Positions 26,795 to 38,808 are shown, counted from the first letter of the stretch. The stretch: DNA of 64,000 bases from G963666895 sp963666895 (GCA_963666895.2 CAXXNS010000016.1:124001-188000), one strand, 5' to 3'. Notes: generated by a model from the sequence alone, not told the origin. Made by a program: numbers and translations.

Positions 26795-27076
26795 ATGAGC
26801 GCCATACGCTACGTTGTCAGCGGCAAGGTGCAGGGGGTGTTCTTCCGCGCCTGGACCAGGGACCAGGCCCGGGGCCTGGGCGTATCCGGATGGGTGCGCA
26901 ACCGGCTTGACGGCACGGTGGAGGCCCTGGCCGTGGCCGACGAGGACGTCCAGGCCCGGTTCCGAAAACGGCTCGAACAGGGGCCGCCCCTGTCCCGGGT
27001 CAGCGGGGTGCGGGCCTTGCCTGCCGAGGCCGGGGACGAGGCGGACGCTCCCAGGCCCTTCGACGTCCGCTACTGA
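26795..27076 (+). CDS. acyP: Acylphosphatase
   Basis: 93-aa enzyme hydrolysing acyl phosphates. SGKVQGVFFRAWTRDQA carries the catalytic Arg, and VSGWVRNRLDGTVEALA carries the catalytic Asn (WVRN). The start is preceded by GGAGGA. The last ~20 residues are an acidic extension beyond the normal fold end. Confidence 0.93.
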   Translation: MSAIRYVVSGKVQGVFFRAWTRDQARGLGVSGWVRNRLDGTVEALAVADEDVQARFRKRLEQGPPLSRVSGVRALPAEAGDEADAPRPFDVRY

Positions 27077-27139
27077 GCCCCCGCATTGGCCGGCATTGAC
27101 GCCCAGGCCCCTTGCCAGAACGTATTTCGGTATTAGTTG

Positions 27140-29704
<2,565 letters not shown>

Positions 29705-29726
29705 CCCGGTCCGGGGGCGGCCCCGG

Positions 29727-29759
29727 TTGACATCGGACCGTTTTCGGACCACACAAAAT
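29727..29759 (+). promoter_or_regulatory. Possible promoter before fmdB/hemC
   Basis: A perfect TTGACA (29727-29732) stands in the 99-bp gap after lon. A convincing -10 is lacking; the best candidate lies in ACACAAAAT (29751-29759). A direct repeat CGGACC falls between them. Confidence 0.3.
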
Positions 29760-29803
29760 CTTCCGAAACAACACGGCCGAATCCATACGAATGGAGAAGC
29801 GCA

Positions 29804-30058
29804 ATGCCCATTTTCGAATACAAATGCGACGACTGCGGCGGTGAATTCGAGGAACTGGTGTTCGACCAGAACGAAACCCCGGAATGCCCCAAGTGCGGCT
29901 CCAAAAAGACCGCCAAGCTCATGAGCTGCTGCCGCTTCAAGTCCGGCGGCGGCGCGGACGCCGGAGCCTCTGAAGACTCCTCGTCCAGCTCCTCCTCGTC
30001 CTCCTCGTCGGCCTGCTCCACCTGCTCGGGCGGCTCCTGTTCAACTTGTGGCCTCTAG
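29804..30058 (+). CDS. FmdB-family zinc ribbon protein with Ser/Cys tail
   Basis: 84-aa protein. The N-terminus MPIFEYKCDDCGGEFEELV and then ECPKCGSKK form the two CxxC pairs of the FmdB/CxxC_CxxC_SSSS zinc ribbon. The tail is an 11-serine run followed by SACSTCSGGSCSTCGL. GGAGAAG precedes the ATG. It is 6 nt upstream of hemC and so likely shares its transcript. Function is unknown beyond metal binding. Confidence 0.85.
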   Translation: MPIFEYKCDDCGGEFEELVFDQNETPECPKCGSKKTAKLMSCCRFKSGGGADAGASEDSSSSSSSSSSSACSTCSGGSCSTCGL

Positions 30059-30064
30059 GACGGC

Positions 30065-30997
30065 ATGAAGAAACTGGTCATCGCGACCCGGGGCAGCAAG
30101 CTGGCCCTGTGGCAGGCTGAACACGTCAAGGCCCGGCTCGAGGCACAGCACCCGGGCCTGTCCGTGGACCTCCTCAAGATCAAGACCCAGGGCGACAAGA
30201 TCCTGGACGTTCCCCTGGCCAAGGTCGGGGGCAAGGGGCTGTTCGTCAAGGAGATCGAGGAGGCCCTGCTGGACGGCCGCGCCCAGCTGGCCGTGCACTC
30301 CATGAAGGACGTGCCCACCGAACTGCCCGCAGGCCTGACCGTGGGCGTGATCCCGGAGCGCGAGGCCTGCACCGACACCCTGCTCTCGGTCGAATACGAC
30401 GGCCTGGACGAGCTGCCCCGGGGCGCCAAGGTCGGCACCTCCAGCCTGCGCCGCCAGGCCCAGCTTTTGGCCCTGCGCCCGGACCTGGACGTGGCCAACC
30501 TGCGCGGCAACCTGGACACCCGTGTGCGCAAGCTCATGGAAGGCCAATACGACGCCATCGTGGTGGCCACCGCGGGCCTCAACCGGTTGAACCTGTCCGC
30601 GCCCAAGGCGGCCGTGCTCGGCCCGCCCGAATTTCTCCCGGCCGTGGCCCAGGGCGCCCTGGGCATCGAATACCACCAGGACGACCAGGACACCGCCGAT
30701 CTGCTGGCTTTCCTCAACCACCCGGACACGGCCGTGCAGGTGGCTGCCGAACGCGGCTTCCTGACCGGCCTGGACGGCGGCTGCCAGGTGCCCATCGCGG
30801 CCCACTCGGTCCTCTCCGGGGACAGCGTCACCCTGACCGGTTTCCTGGCCGACGTGGACGGCTCCAACCCCATCCGCATCCAGGCCCGGGGCCCGGCCGA
30901 CCAGGCCTGGGAACTGGGCATGGCCCTGGCCAAACAGGTCCTGGACGCGGGCGGCAAGGCCATTCTGGACCGCGTCTATGCCGACGGCCGTCCCTGA
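30065..30997 (+). CDS. hemC: Porphobilinogen deaminase (hydroxymethylbilane synthase)
   Basis: 310-aa cytosolic enzyme that polymerises four porphobilinogens. The start is KLVIATRGSKLALWQAEHVK. Catalytic-site segments are VHSMKDVPTELPAGL and GTSSLRRQAQL. The dipyrromethane cofactor Cys is in LDGGCQVPIAAHS near residue 240. With hemL, ahbB and cobA-hemD it supplies the tetrapyrrole route to siroheme, heme and cobalamin. Confidence 0.96.
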   Translation: MKKLVIATRGSKLALWQAEHVKARLEAQHPGLSVDLLKIKTQGDKILDVPLAKVGGKGLFVKEIEEALLDGRAQLAVHSMKDVPTELPAGLTVGVIPEREACTDTLLSVEYDGLDELPRGAKVGTSSLRRQAQLLALRPDLDVANLRGNLDTRVRKLMEGQYDAIVVATAGLNRLNLSAPKAAVLGPPEFLPAVAQGALGIEYHQDDQDTADLLAFLNHPDTAVQVAAERGFLTGLDGGCQVPIAAHSVLSGDSVTLTGFLADVDGSNPIRIQARGPADQAWELGMALAKQVLDAGGKAILDRVYADGRP

Positions 30998-31289
30998 CTC
31001 CGCCGCCGCCGTTGCCGGCATCAAAGACCTGCGCCGCATCCCGGGCGTGGGCCCGGCCATGGCCGAGGACCTGCTGGGCCTGGGCTACGATTCCGTGAAT
31101 TCGCTGCGGGGCGAAGACCCCGAGGCCATGTACGCCCGGTTCATGGACCAGCAGGGCCGCCACGTGGACCGTTGCGTGCTCTACGTGTTCCGCTGCGCGG
31201 TTTACTTTGCCGAGAATCCCGGCGAGACGGACGCGGAAAAGCTGAAGTGGTGGAACTGGATGGATAATAAACTCGGGAGAAAGGCTTAA
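30978..31289 (+). CDS. Small helix-hairpin-helix protein (Cdd1-like)
   Basis: 103-aa protein overlapping hemC by 20 nt. An HhH motif near residue 20 reads DLRRIPGVGPAMAEDLLGLG. The following region, with ARFMDQQGRHVDRCVLYVFR and a Trp-rich end (KWWNWMDNKL), resembles the Cdd1/'pathogenicity locus' family. It probably binds DNA or RNA non-specifically. It ends before a strong bidirectional terminator. Confidence 0.72.
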   Translation: MPTAVPDSAAAVAGIKDLRRIPGVGPAMAEDLLGLGYDSVNSLRGEDPEAMYARFMDQQGRHVDRCVLYVFRCAVYFAENPGETDAEKLKWWNWMDNKLGRKA

Positions 31290-31334
31290 GGCTGCCTCCG
31301 GCGGCCAAGGGGCTGCGCCCCCTGAACCCCGATT

Positions 31335-31380
31335 CCAAAAACAGCGGCCCGCTCAAGCTTGAGCGGGCCGCTGTTTTTGG
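31335..31380. terminator. Perfect palindromic bidirectional terminator
   Basis: A 46-bp perfect palindrome centred on AAGCTT, with A5 on the left and T5 on the right, lies between the convergent HhH gene and ribE. It works as a stem-loop plus U tract on both strands. Confidence 0.9.
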
Positions 31381-31396
31381 ATTGGGTCGCGAAAAC

Positions 31397-32050
31397 CTAA
31401 AAACCGTGCTTGGCCAGGAAGTTCATGTCGATATTGGAGGACTTGCCGTCCTTGCCGCCCACATAGGCCGAAAGCATGCGCTGCACGTACCGGCCGATGA
31501 GGTCGGTCTCCATGTTGGCCTTGTACCCCGCGCTCCAGTCCGAGATGGTAGTCTCCCTCTGGGTGGCCGGGATGATGTTCACGGACAGCCAGTCGTCCCC
31601 GCACTCGTTCACGGTCAGGGAGATGCCGTCCAGGGCCACAGACCCCTTGGCCACCACCAGCGGCCCGAACTCGGCCGGGAACCCCAGCTTGTAGATCTTG
31701 GATTCCCCGGCCGGGACCACGCTCAACACCTCGGCCAAACAGTCCACGTGCCCGGAGACCAGGTGCCCGCCCAGCCGGTCGCCCAGGGCCAGGGCCCGCT
31801 CCAGGTTGCACCGGGAGCCCACGCGCAACGCGCCCAGGCTGGTCACGGACAGGGTCTCGCGGCTGGCGTACACGTCGAACCAGCGGTCCCCGAAGGTCTC
31901 CACGGTCAGACAGGCGCCGTTGACCGCGATGGACTCGCCCTTGACGATGTTGTCCAGGCCGAACCCGGCCCGCACCCGCAAACGGGTTTCCCCGCCGCGG
32001 CCGTCCACGGCCTCGATCGTGCCCGTGCCTTGAACCAGTCCGGTGAACAT
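31397..32050 (-). CDS. ribE: Riboflavin synthase alpha chain
   Basis: 217-aa enzyme that dismutates two lumazines to riboflavin. The start MFTGLVQGTGTIEAVDGRGG is the family signature. The two internal repeats show SIAVNGACLTVETF and SVALDGISLTVNEC, as expected for the duplicated lumazine-binding barrel. It starts 2 nt after hemL on the same strand. It is separated from ribBA-ribH. Confidence 0.95.
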   Translation of the reverse strand: MFTGLVQGTGTIEAVDGRGGETRLRVRAGFGLDNIVKGESIAVNGACLTVETFGDRWFDVYASRETLSVTSLGALRVGSRCNLERALALGDRLGGHLVSGHVDCLAEVLSVVPAGESKIYKLGFPAEFGPLVVAKGSVALDGISLTVNECGDDWLSVNIIPATQRETTISDWSAGYKANMETDLIGRYVQRMLSAYVGGKDGKSSNIDMNFLAKHGF

Positions 32051-32052
32051 GA

Positions 32053-33324
32053 CTACAGCTTCACCTTCCGGGCCGCCTCCAGGGTGGCCTCGAAGTCCTG
32101 TTCCGTGTGCGCGAAGGACGTGAACGCGCATTCATAGCCCGAGGGAGCCAGGTTGACGCCGTTCGCGCGCATCTGGCGGTAGAAGTCCGCGTACACCTCG
32201 GAGTCCGAGGCCTTGGCTTCCTCGAAGTTGGTGACCGGGCCCTTGCAGAAAAAGAGCGTGAACATGCTGGCCATGTGGTTCAAGGTCACGTCCAGCCCCT
32301 TGTCGCGCAGGATGCGTTGGAGCTCCTGGGCCAGGGCCAGGGTGCGCTCCTCCAGGGCCAGGTAGTCCTTCTCGTTGAGCCTGCGCAGGGTGGCCACGCC
32401 CGCGGCCATGGCCACCGGGTTTCCGGACAGGGTTCCGGCCTGATAGACCTCGCCCGACGGGGCCACGCGCTCCATGATCTCCTTGCGGCCGCCGTAGCTG
32501 CCCACCGGGAACCCGCCGCCGATGATCTTGCCCAGGGTGGTCAGGTCCGGGGTGATTCCGAAACGGCGCTGGGCCCCGCCCAGGGCCACGCGGAAGCCGG
32601 TGATGACCTCGTCGAAGATGAGCAGGGCTCCGGTCTTGTCGCAGATGGCGCGCAGGCCTTCCAAAAAGCCGTCCTCCGGGAGCACCAGGCCCATGTTGCC
32701 GGCCACGGGCTCGACGATGATGCAGGCGATGTCCGCGCCGTGCTCGTCGAACAGGGCCTGCACGGCCTCCAAATCGTTGTACGGGGCCAGCAGGGTGTGG
32801 CGCACCACGGACTCGGGCACGCCCGGGGTGCCGGGGATGCACAGGGTGGCCAGGCCGGACCCGGCCGCGGCCAGAAAGCAGTCGTTGTGGCCGTGGTAGC
32901 AGCCTTCGAACTTGACCACCTTGTCCCGGCCGGTAAAGGCCCGGGCCAGCCTGAGCGCGCTCATGGTGGCCTCGGTGCCGGAGCTGACCATGCGGACCAT
33001 GTCCATGGACGGCACCATGTTGCAGACCATCTCGGCCAGGGTGATCTCGTCCGGGCAGGGCGCGCCGAAGCTGGTGCCCTTGCCCACGGCCTTGATGACC
33101 GCCTCGTTCACGGCCGGGTCGCAATAGCCCAGGAGCTTGGGCCCCCAGCTCATGACGTAGTCGATGAGGTCGCGGCCGCCCACGGTGTGAATGTGGCTGC
33201 CCATGGCGCTCTCGATGAACATGGGGGAGGCCCCCACGGACTGGCAGGCCCGCACCGGGCTGTTGACCCCGCCGGGGATGACGCGCTGGGCGCGCTCGAA
33301 CAGTTCCTTTGATTTGGTGCCCAT
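32053..33324 (-). CDS. hemL: Glutamate-1-semialdehyde 2,1-aminomutase
   Basis: 423-aa PLP enzyme making 5-aminolevulinate. Motifs are GGVNSPVRACQSVG at the N-terminus, FEGCYHGHND, LIFDEVITGFR and the PLP-lysine segment TTLGKIIGGGFPVGSYGG near residue 270. It lies 9 nt downstream of the siroheme decarboxylase gene, so heme genes cluster here. Confidence 0.96.
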   Translation of the reverse strand: MGTKSKELFERAQRVIPGGVNSPVRACQSVGASPMFIESAMGSHIHTVGGRDLIDYVMSWGPKLLGYCDPAVNEAVIKAVGKGTSFGAPCPDEITLAEMVCNMVPSMDMVRMVSSGTEATMSALRLARAFTGRDKVVKFEGCYHGHNDCFLAAAGSGLATLCIPGTPGVPESVVRHTLLAPYNDLEAVQALFDEHGADIACIIVEPVAGNMGLVLPEDGFLEGLRAICDKTGALLIFDEVITGFRVALGGAQRRFGITPDLTTLGKIIGGGFPVGSYGGRKEIMERVAPSGEVYQAGTLSGNPVAMAAGVATLRRLNEKDYLALEERTLALAQELQRILRDKGLDVTLNHMASMFTLFFCKGPVTNFEEAKASDSEVYADFYRQMRANGVNLAPSGYECAFTSFAHTEQDFEATLEAARKVKL

Positions 33325-33333
33325 TATGCTCTC

Positions 33334-33834
33334 CTAAAAGTATCGCATGGAGGTTTTCTTGAGTTCGCGGATGGAGTTCAGCACCGCGTAGTCGGACTGG
33401 CCCGTGGCCTCGATGATTTCGGCCACCACGCGGCGGCACTCGTCCGGGTCGCGGCCGTGGATCATGGTGTAGAGGTTGTAGGGCCACTGCGGGTACACGC
33501 GGCGGCGGTAGCAGTGGCTGATCTCCGGGCGGGCGGCCATGTAGTCGCCCACCTCCTCGCTCTTGTCCTGGTCCACCCGCCAGGCCACCATGGCGTTGTG
33601 GCCGTAGCCCGCCTTCTGGTGCCTGAGCGTGGCTCCGAAACGACGGATGACCCCGGATTCCTTGAGGCGGCTGACCAGGTCCAGGACCTCCTGCTCGGTG
33701 GTTCCGGTCTGCTCGGCCACGGCCTTGTAAGGCTCGGGTCCCGCAGGCAGATTCTCGCCCACCAGAGCCAGAACGCGCTCCTCCGCCTCGGTGAACAGGG
33801 GTGTTTCATTGGTTTTCGGCATGCCCAGGTCCAT
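33334..33834 (-). CDS. ahbB: Siroheme decarboxylase subunit (AhbB-like, Lrp/AsnC fold)
   Basis: 166-aa Lrp-type protein with an N-terminal HTH-like part (TEQEVLDLVSRLKESGVIRRFG) and a C-terminal RAM-like part. The latter contains HNAMVAWRV, ISHCYRRRVYPQWPYNLY and TSMRYF, hallmarks of NirD/AhbAB decarboxylases. These convert siroheme to 12,18-didecarboxysiroheme in the alternative heme pathway. ATG 33834 is preferred (GGAGAAGG just upstream), though ATG 33822 is possible. The position before hemL supports the pathway role. The partner AhbA is not in the window. Confidence 0.86.
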   Translation of the reverse strand: MDLGMPKTNETPLFTEAEERVLALVGENLPAGPEPYKAVAEQTGTTEQEVLDLVSRLKESGVIRRFGATLRHQKAGYGHNAMVAWRVDQDKSEEVGDYMAARPEISHCYRRRVYPQWPYNLYTMIHGRDPDECRRVVAEIIEATGQSDYAVLNSIRELKKTSMRYF

Positions 33835-33935
33835 ACCTTCTCCACACCGCAAACGCAACGTGGCCCGCGGGCTTGTCAGTGGCCGCCACGGAAGGTAAAT
33901 TGACCATTCCGCACACTGAACACTGGAGCAAGCGC

Positions 33936-34937
33936 ATGAGAACAGCGGTCATTGGAGCCGGAGCCTGGGGCACCACCCTGGCCAATTTGCTGGCAAGCAA
34001 GGGAGTCCCCACCACCCTGTGGGTGCGCGAGCCCGAGCTGGTGGCGGAGATGCGCGACACCGGAAAGAACACCTGGTACCTGCCGGACTTCCCTTTGCAC
34101 CCGGACCTGGCCGTGACCGACGACCCGGCCGAGGCGCTCAGCGGCGCGGAATGTTTCCTCCTGGTGGTGCCCAGCCAGTTCCTGCGCTCCACCCTGGCCG
34201 CGTTCAAGGACATGATGCCGGACAAACCCGTGGTGGTCTGCGCGTCCAAGGGCATCGAGCTGGACACCCTGGAGCCCATGTCCACGGTGGTCGAGGAGGC
34301 CCTGGACGGCAAGAGCCCGCGCTACGCGGTCCTGTCCGGGCCGAGCTTCGCCACCGAGGTCAGCCAGGGCATGCCCACCTCGGTCACTTTGGGCTGCGCC
34401 GACCCGGACCTGGGCAAGGCCCTGCGCGAGCTTTTTTCCACGGACCGCTTTAGGGTCTACTCCTGCGAGGACTTTCGGGGCGTGGAGCTGGGCGGGGCCA
34501 TGAAGAACGTCATGGCCATCGCCACGGGCATGGCCGACGGCCTGGGCTTTGGCCACGACGCCCGGGCGGCCATCATCACCCGGGGCCTGGCCGAGATGAG
34601 CCGGTTGGGCAAGGCCATGGGCGCGCAGGTCATGACCTTCATGGGCTTGTCCGGCATGGGCGACCTGGTGCTGACCTGCACCGGGGATTTGTCGCGCAAT
34701 AGGCAGGTGGGGCTGAGGCTGGGCAAGGGCGAAAGCCTGGAGCAGATCATCGGCGGGACCAGGGCCGTGGCCGAAGGGGTCAAGACCACGCAGTCCCTGC
34801 ACGATTTGGCCGCACGCCTGGGCGTGGAGCTGCCCATCACCGCCCAGGTGCACGCCATTTTGTACGAGAACAAGGACCCGAGGCAGGCCGTGGCCGATCT
34901 CATGGGCCGCAGCCTGAAGGACGAATGGCCGGAATAA
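33936..34937 (+). CDS. gpsA: Glycerol-3-phosphate dehydrogenase [NAD(P)+]
   Basis: 333-aa enzyme producing glycerol-3-phosphate for phospholipids. The nucleotide-binding GAGAWGTTLANLLA is at residues 7-20. The catalytic region ELGGAMKNVMAIATGMADGL near residue 185 contains the conserved Lys, and GLSGMGDLVLTCTGDLSRN is near 245. GGAG precedes ATG 33936. Its end overlaps the next start by 13 nt. Confidence 0.96.
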   Translation: MRTAVIGAGAWGTTLANLLASKGVPTTLWVREPELVAEMRDTGKNTWYLPDFPLHPDLAVTDDPAEALSGAECFLLVVPSQFLRSTLAAFKDMMPDKPVVVCASKGIELDTLEPMSTVVEEALDGKSPRYAVLSGPSFATEVSQGMPTSVTLGCADPDLGKALRELFSTDRFRVYSCEDFRGVELGGAMKNVMAIATGMADGLGFGHDARAAIITRGLAEMSRLGKAMGAQVMTFMGLSGMGDLVLTCTGDLSRNRQVGLRLGKGESLEQIIGGTRAVAEGVKTTQSLHDLAARLGVELPITAQVHAILYENKDPRQAVADLMGRSLKDEWPE

Positions 34938-36436
34938 CCGGAACCGTACTCGTTACCGGAGCCACGGGCTACGTGGGCGGGCGGCTGGTGCCGCGCCTGC
35001 TGGACCGGGGCTGGAAGGTCCGGGCGGCCGGACGCAGCCTGGACAAGGTAACGGCCCGGCCCTGGGCCGCGCGCAAGGGCTGCGAACCCGTGGCCCTGGA
35101 CGTGTTCGACCCGGCCTCCCTGGAAACGGCCATGCGCGGCTGCTCGGCCGCCTATTATCTCATTCATTCAATGGGCGGTTCCGGCAAGGACTACGCCAGC
35201 AAAGATACCCTGGCCGCCAAAAATTTCGCCCAGGCGGCCGAACGGGCCGGGCTGGAGCGCATCCTGTATTTGGGCGGGCTGGGCGACGAGAACGATCCCG
35301 CCCTGTCCGAGCACCTTCGCTCCCGCCTGGACACGGGCAAGGCACTGCAGTCCGGGTCCGTACCCGTGACCTGGCTGCGCGCGGCCGTGATCCTGGGCTC
35401 GGGCTCCGCGTCCTTCGAAATCCTGCGCCACCTCACCGACCGGCTGCCCGTGATGATCACCCCGCGCTGGGTGAACACGCGTTCCCAGCCCATCGCCATC
35501 TCCAACGTGCTGGGCTACCTCATGGGCTGCCTGGACAACCCGGACACCACGGGCCAAGTCCTGGACATCGGCGGGCCCGAGATCGTCACCTACCGCGAAC
35601 TGTTCCAGACCTACGCCCGCGCGGCCGGGCTGCGCAAACGGCTCATCATCCCGGTGCCCCTGCTCACGCCGCGCCTGTCCGCGCACTGGGTCAACCTGGT
35701 CACCCCGGTGTCCATGTCCCTGATCCGGCCGCTCATCGAAGGGCTCAAGAACACGGCCGTGTGCAAGGACAACCGCATCCGCGACCTGGTGCCCCAAGAT
35801 TTGCTGACCTGCGCGCAGGCCATCCGCCTGGCCCTGGACGCGGCCACGGCCCCGCCCACCTGCTGCTATGACGCTGAAAACGAATATGGGAACGGGTGCG
35901 CGCCCGAGTGGGCCACCTGCGGGGACGCGGCCTATGCTGGCGGCCAGGTTCTGGGCGGGACGTACACGGCCCTGCTGGACGGCGCCCCGGAACAGGCCTG
36001 GGCTCCCATCGCCAGGCTGGGCGGGCATACGGGCTGGTACTACGGCAATTTCTGGTGGCGGCTGCGGGGCTGGATGGACAAGCTCGCGGGCGGGCCCGGT
36101 CTGCGACGCGGACGACGCCACCCCACGGACATCCGGCCCGGCGACAGCCTGGACTTCTGGCGCGTGGCCCTGGTGGAGCCGGAAAAGCGGCTGTTGCTCA
36201 AGGCCGAGATGAAGGTGCCCGGGGAAGCTTACCTGGAGTTCGTGCTGGAGCCGGCTGAAAACGGAACCCGCCTGACCATGCGCTCTTTGTTCAAGCCCAA
36301 GGGCGTACCCGGGATGCTCTACTGGTGGCTGACCTGGCCGCTGCACGAACTCATCTTCCGAAACATGCATCGCAAACTGGCCCGGGCGGCCGAAGTGGCG
36401 GTGCTGGAACCGGCCCGCAAGAAGAAAAAACCATGA
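34925..36436 (+). CDS. SDR-family NAD(P)-binding protein fused to a DUF2867 domain
   Basis: 503-aa two-domain protein. The N-terminal atypical SDR has VLVTGATGYVGGRLVPRLL, LIHSMGG and YLGGLGDENDPALSEHL, in total about residues 5-290. The C-terminal DUF2867-like part (about 330-490) has WYYGNFWWRLRGWMD, DIRPGDSLDFWRV and PGMLYWWLTWPLHELIF. Such fusions are common but have no settled function; ubiquinone-like or lipid metabolism is sometimes suggested. It overlaps gpsA and cbiD, in a dense operon. Confidence 0.82.
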   Translation: MAGITGTVLVTGATGYVGGRLVPRLLDRGWKVRAAGRSLDKVTARPWAARKGCEPVALDVFDPASLETAMRGCSAAYYLIHSMGGSGKDYASKDTLAAKNFAQAAERAGLERILYLGGLGDENDPALSEHLRSRLDTGKALQSGSVPVTWLRAAVILGSGSASFEILRHLTDRLPVMITPRWVNTRSQPIAISNVLGYLMGCLDNPDTTGQVLDIGGPEIVTYRELFQTYARAAGLRKRLIIPVPLLTPRLSAHWVNLVTPVSMSLIRPLIEGLKNTAVCKDNRIRDLVPQDLLTCAQAIRLALDAATAPPTCCYDAENEYGNGCAPEWATCGDAAYAGGQVLGGTYTALLDGAPEQAWAPIARLGGHTGWYYGNFWWRLRGWMDKLAGGPGLRRGRRHPTDIRPGDSLDFWRVALVEPEKRLLLKAEMKVPGEAYLEFVLEPAENGTRLTMRSLFKPKGVPGMLYWWLTWPLHELIFRNMHRKLARAAEVAVLEPARKKKKP

Positions 36437-37509
36437 GCGAATTGCGCCAGGGCTTCACCACGGGCACGGCCGCGGCCGCGGCCGCCAAGGCCGCCTGTTT
36501 GGTCCTGGCCGGACGGCCGGTCCCGGAAATCGTGGACACTCCCCTGCCCCTGGTGGGGGGCGAACGCGGGCGGCTGGCCGTTCCCGTGGCCCGGGTGGAG
36601 CGCGAGGGCCAGGCCATGCGCGGAGTGGTGGTCAAGGACGCGGGCGACGACCCGGACGTGACCCACCAGGCCGAAATCCACGCCGTGGTCGCGATCGCCC
36701 CGGGCAAAACCGGACCATCCGTTCAAATCCTGGGCGGCCAAGGCGTGGGCAAGGTCACTCTGCCGGGACTGCCCGTGGCCCCGGGACAACCGGCCATCAA
36801 CCCCGAGCCCTTGGAGCAGATCCAGGCCGCCGCGCTGGAAGGCGCGCAGGGGTTAGGAGCCATCTCCGTCACCATCGAGGTTCCCGAGGGCGAGCGCCTG
36901 GCCCAAAAGACCATGAACCCGCGCCTGGGCGTTACGGGCGGCATCTCCATCCTGGGCCGCACCGGCATTGTCCGCCCCTATTCCCACGCCGCGTTCCTGG
37001 CCTCGGTGGAGCAGGGGCTGGACGTGGCCCGCGCGGCCGGGCTGGACACCGTGGTCCTGGCCACGGGCCGCAAGAGCGAGCGGCTGTGGCTGGAGGGGGA
37101 ACCCGGATTCCCGGACCTGGGCGTGGTCCAGGCGGCCGACCTGTTCGCCGAGGCCACCAAGGCGGCCGCCCAGCGCGGATTCCAGCGCATCGGCTGGGCC
37201 CTGTTCTTCGGCAAGCTGGTCAAGCAGGCCCAGGGCCACGGAAACACCCACGCCCACGAGGCGGACCTGGACTTCGCCGAACTGGCCCGACTCTGCGCCG
37301 AACAGGGCGCGGCTTCGGACACGGTGCGGGCCGTGGGCCAGGCCAACACGGCCCGCCAGGCCCTGGACCTGCTGGCAGACGACCCGGCCAAGGCGTCCGT
37401 GGCGGCCGAGCTGACCCGGCTGGCCGGGCAGCAGGCCCGAAAACACGCCGGGCCAGGGTGCGAAATCTTCCACGCGGTGTTCGATTTCAGCGATTCCCGG
37501 CTGCACTGA
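36433..37509 (+). CDS. cbiD: Cobalt-precorrin-5B C1-methyltransferase CbiD
   Basis: 358-aa enzyme of the anaerobic corrin pathway. The start MSELRQGFTTGTAAAAAAKA is the CbiD signature, and ISVTIEVPEGERLAQKTMNP and GGISILGRTGIVRPYSHAA are conserved. The ATG overlaps the SDR stop (ATGA). It is followed 45 nt later by cbiET. Confidence 0.95.
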   Translation: MSELRQGFTTGTAAAAAAKAACLVLAGRPVPEIVDTPLPLVGGERGRLAVPVARVEREGQAMRGVVVKDAGDDPDVTHQAEIHAVVAIAPGKTGPSVQILGGQGVGKVTLPGLPVAPGQPAINPEPLEQIQAAALEGAQGLGAISVTIEVPEGERLAQKTMNPRLGVTGGISILGRTGIVRPYSHAAFLASVEQGLDVARAAGLDTVVLATGRKSERLWLEGEPGFPDLGVVQAADLFAEATKAAAQRGFQRIGWALFFGKLVKQAQGHGNTHAHEADLDFAELARLCAEQGAASDTVRAVGQANTARQALDLLADDPAKASVAAELTRLAGQQARKHAGPGCEIFHAVFDFSDSRLH

Positions 37510-37554
37510 CCCCATTCCCCTTTATTCCCGCGCCCCTCTGCGGTACAAGGGCCC

Positions 37555-38808
37555 ATGCTCGGCCGTATTCCCGTCCATATCGTGGGCATGTACCCCGGCT
37601 CCCTGGGCCTGACCGACCGCGCCCGCGGGGTACTGCGCCGCGCCCAGGCCGTGGCCGGGGGCAAGCGCATGCTCATGGCCCTGGCCGCCCTGTCCACGGA
37701 CGACTGCCCCATCAAGCCGGACAAGCTCGTGCCCCTGGGCGGCGACCTGGAGGGCGGCGTCGAGCGCATCCGCCAGCTGTCGCGCACCATGCGCGTCTGC
37801 GTGCTGGCCGACGGCGACCCCCTGTTCTTCGGCCTGGGCCGCAAGCTGGTGGACGCCCTGGGCGACGAGGCCGTGATCATCCTGCCCAACGTGACCACCC
37901 TGCAGGTGGCCGCGTCCCGGCTCAAGACCCCCTGGAACGACATCCCGGCCGTGTCCCTGCACGGGCGCGACGACTACCACCCGCTCTTCTCCGCCCTGAC
38001 CCGCTACGACCGCGTGGCCGTGTTCACCGACTCCCGCAACACCCCGGCCGCCATTGCCGAGGCCCTGCTCAAGCGGGGCGTGGAAGGCCTGTCCATGACC
38101 GTGCTCGAGGATTTGGACACGCCCCAGGAACGAATCCGCACCCTGACCCTGGAAGAGGTCTGGGACTGCACCTTCGCCGCCCTGAACCTGGTCCTGCTGG
38201 CCCGGCACTACCCGCCCGAGACCCCGCTGCACCTGGGCATGCCCGACCACTACTATTTGCACGAGGCCGACTGCATCACCAAGCAGGCCGTGCGCGCCTG
38301 CGGCCTGGCCATGCTGGCCGTGCAGCCCACCTCCGTGATCTGGGACCTGGGCGCGGGGTCGGGCTCCGTGGCCATCGAGGCCTCGCACCTGGCCCGGCTG
38401 GGCCGGGTCTTCGCCGTGGAAAAGAACCGGCGGCGGGCCAGCATGATCAAGGAAAACGTGCGCCGCTTCGGGGCCTGGCTGGTGGAAGTTCTGCGCGGGG
38501 ACATGCCCGAGTGCCTGGACGAGCTGCCCAACCCGGACCGCATCTTCATCGGCGGCGGACTGGGTGGCCAGGACGGACGGGGCAAGGCCGTCCTGGCCGA
38601 GGCCTGCAACCGGTTGCTGCCCGGCGGACGGCTGGTGGCCCACTGCGTGCTCCTGGACACCCTGCACCTGGCCAAGGCCTTCCTGGAGGAGCAGGGCTGG
38701 AACTTCGGGGTCACCCAGCTCCAGGCGTCCACGGCCGACCGCCTGGCCGGGGACCTGCATTTTAAAGCGCAAAATCCGGTGTTTATCATTTGGGCTGAAA
38801 AACCCTGA
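37555..38808 (+). CDS. cbiET: Precorrin-6Y C5,15-methyltransferase (decarboxylating), CbiET fusion
   Basis: 417-aa fusion. The N-terminal CbiE half (about 1-205) has IVGMYPGSLGLTDRARGVL and LADGDPLFFGLGRKL. The C-terminal CbiT half (about 225-415) has ITKQAVRACGLAMLAVQP and the SAM loop WDLGAGSGSVAIEAS. It adds methyl groups at C5 and C15 and removes the C12 acetate carboxyl. The stop codon abuts a palindromic repeat element. Confidence 0.94.
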   Translation: MLGRIPVHIVGMYPGSLGLTDRARGVLRRAQAVAGGKRMLMALAALSTDDCPIKPDKLVPLGGDLEGGVERIRQLSRTMRVCVLADGDPLFFGLGRKLVDALGDEAVIILPNVTTLQVAASRLKTPWNDIPAVSLHGRDDYHPLFSALTRYDRVAVFTDSRNTPAAIAEALLKRGVEGLSMTVLEDLDTPQERIRTLTLEEVWDCTFAALNLVLLARHYPPETPLHLGMPDHYYLHEADCITKQAVRACGLAMLAVQPTSVIWDLGAGSGSVAIEASHLARLGRVFAVEKNRRRASMIKENVRRFGAWLVEVLRGDMPECLDELPNPDRIFIGGGLGGQDGRGKAVLAEACNRLLPGGRLVAHCVLLDTLHLAKAFLEEQGWNFGVTQLQASTADRLAGDLHFKAQNPVFIIWAEKP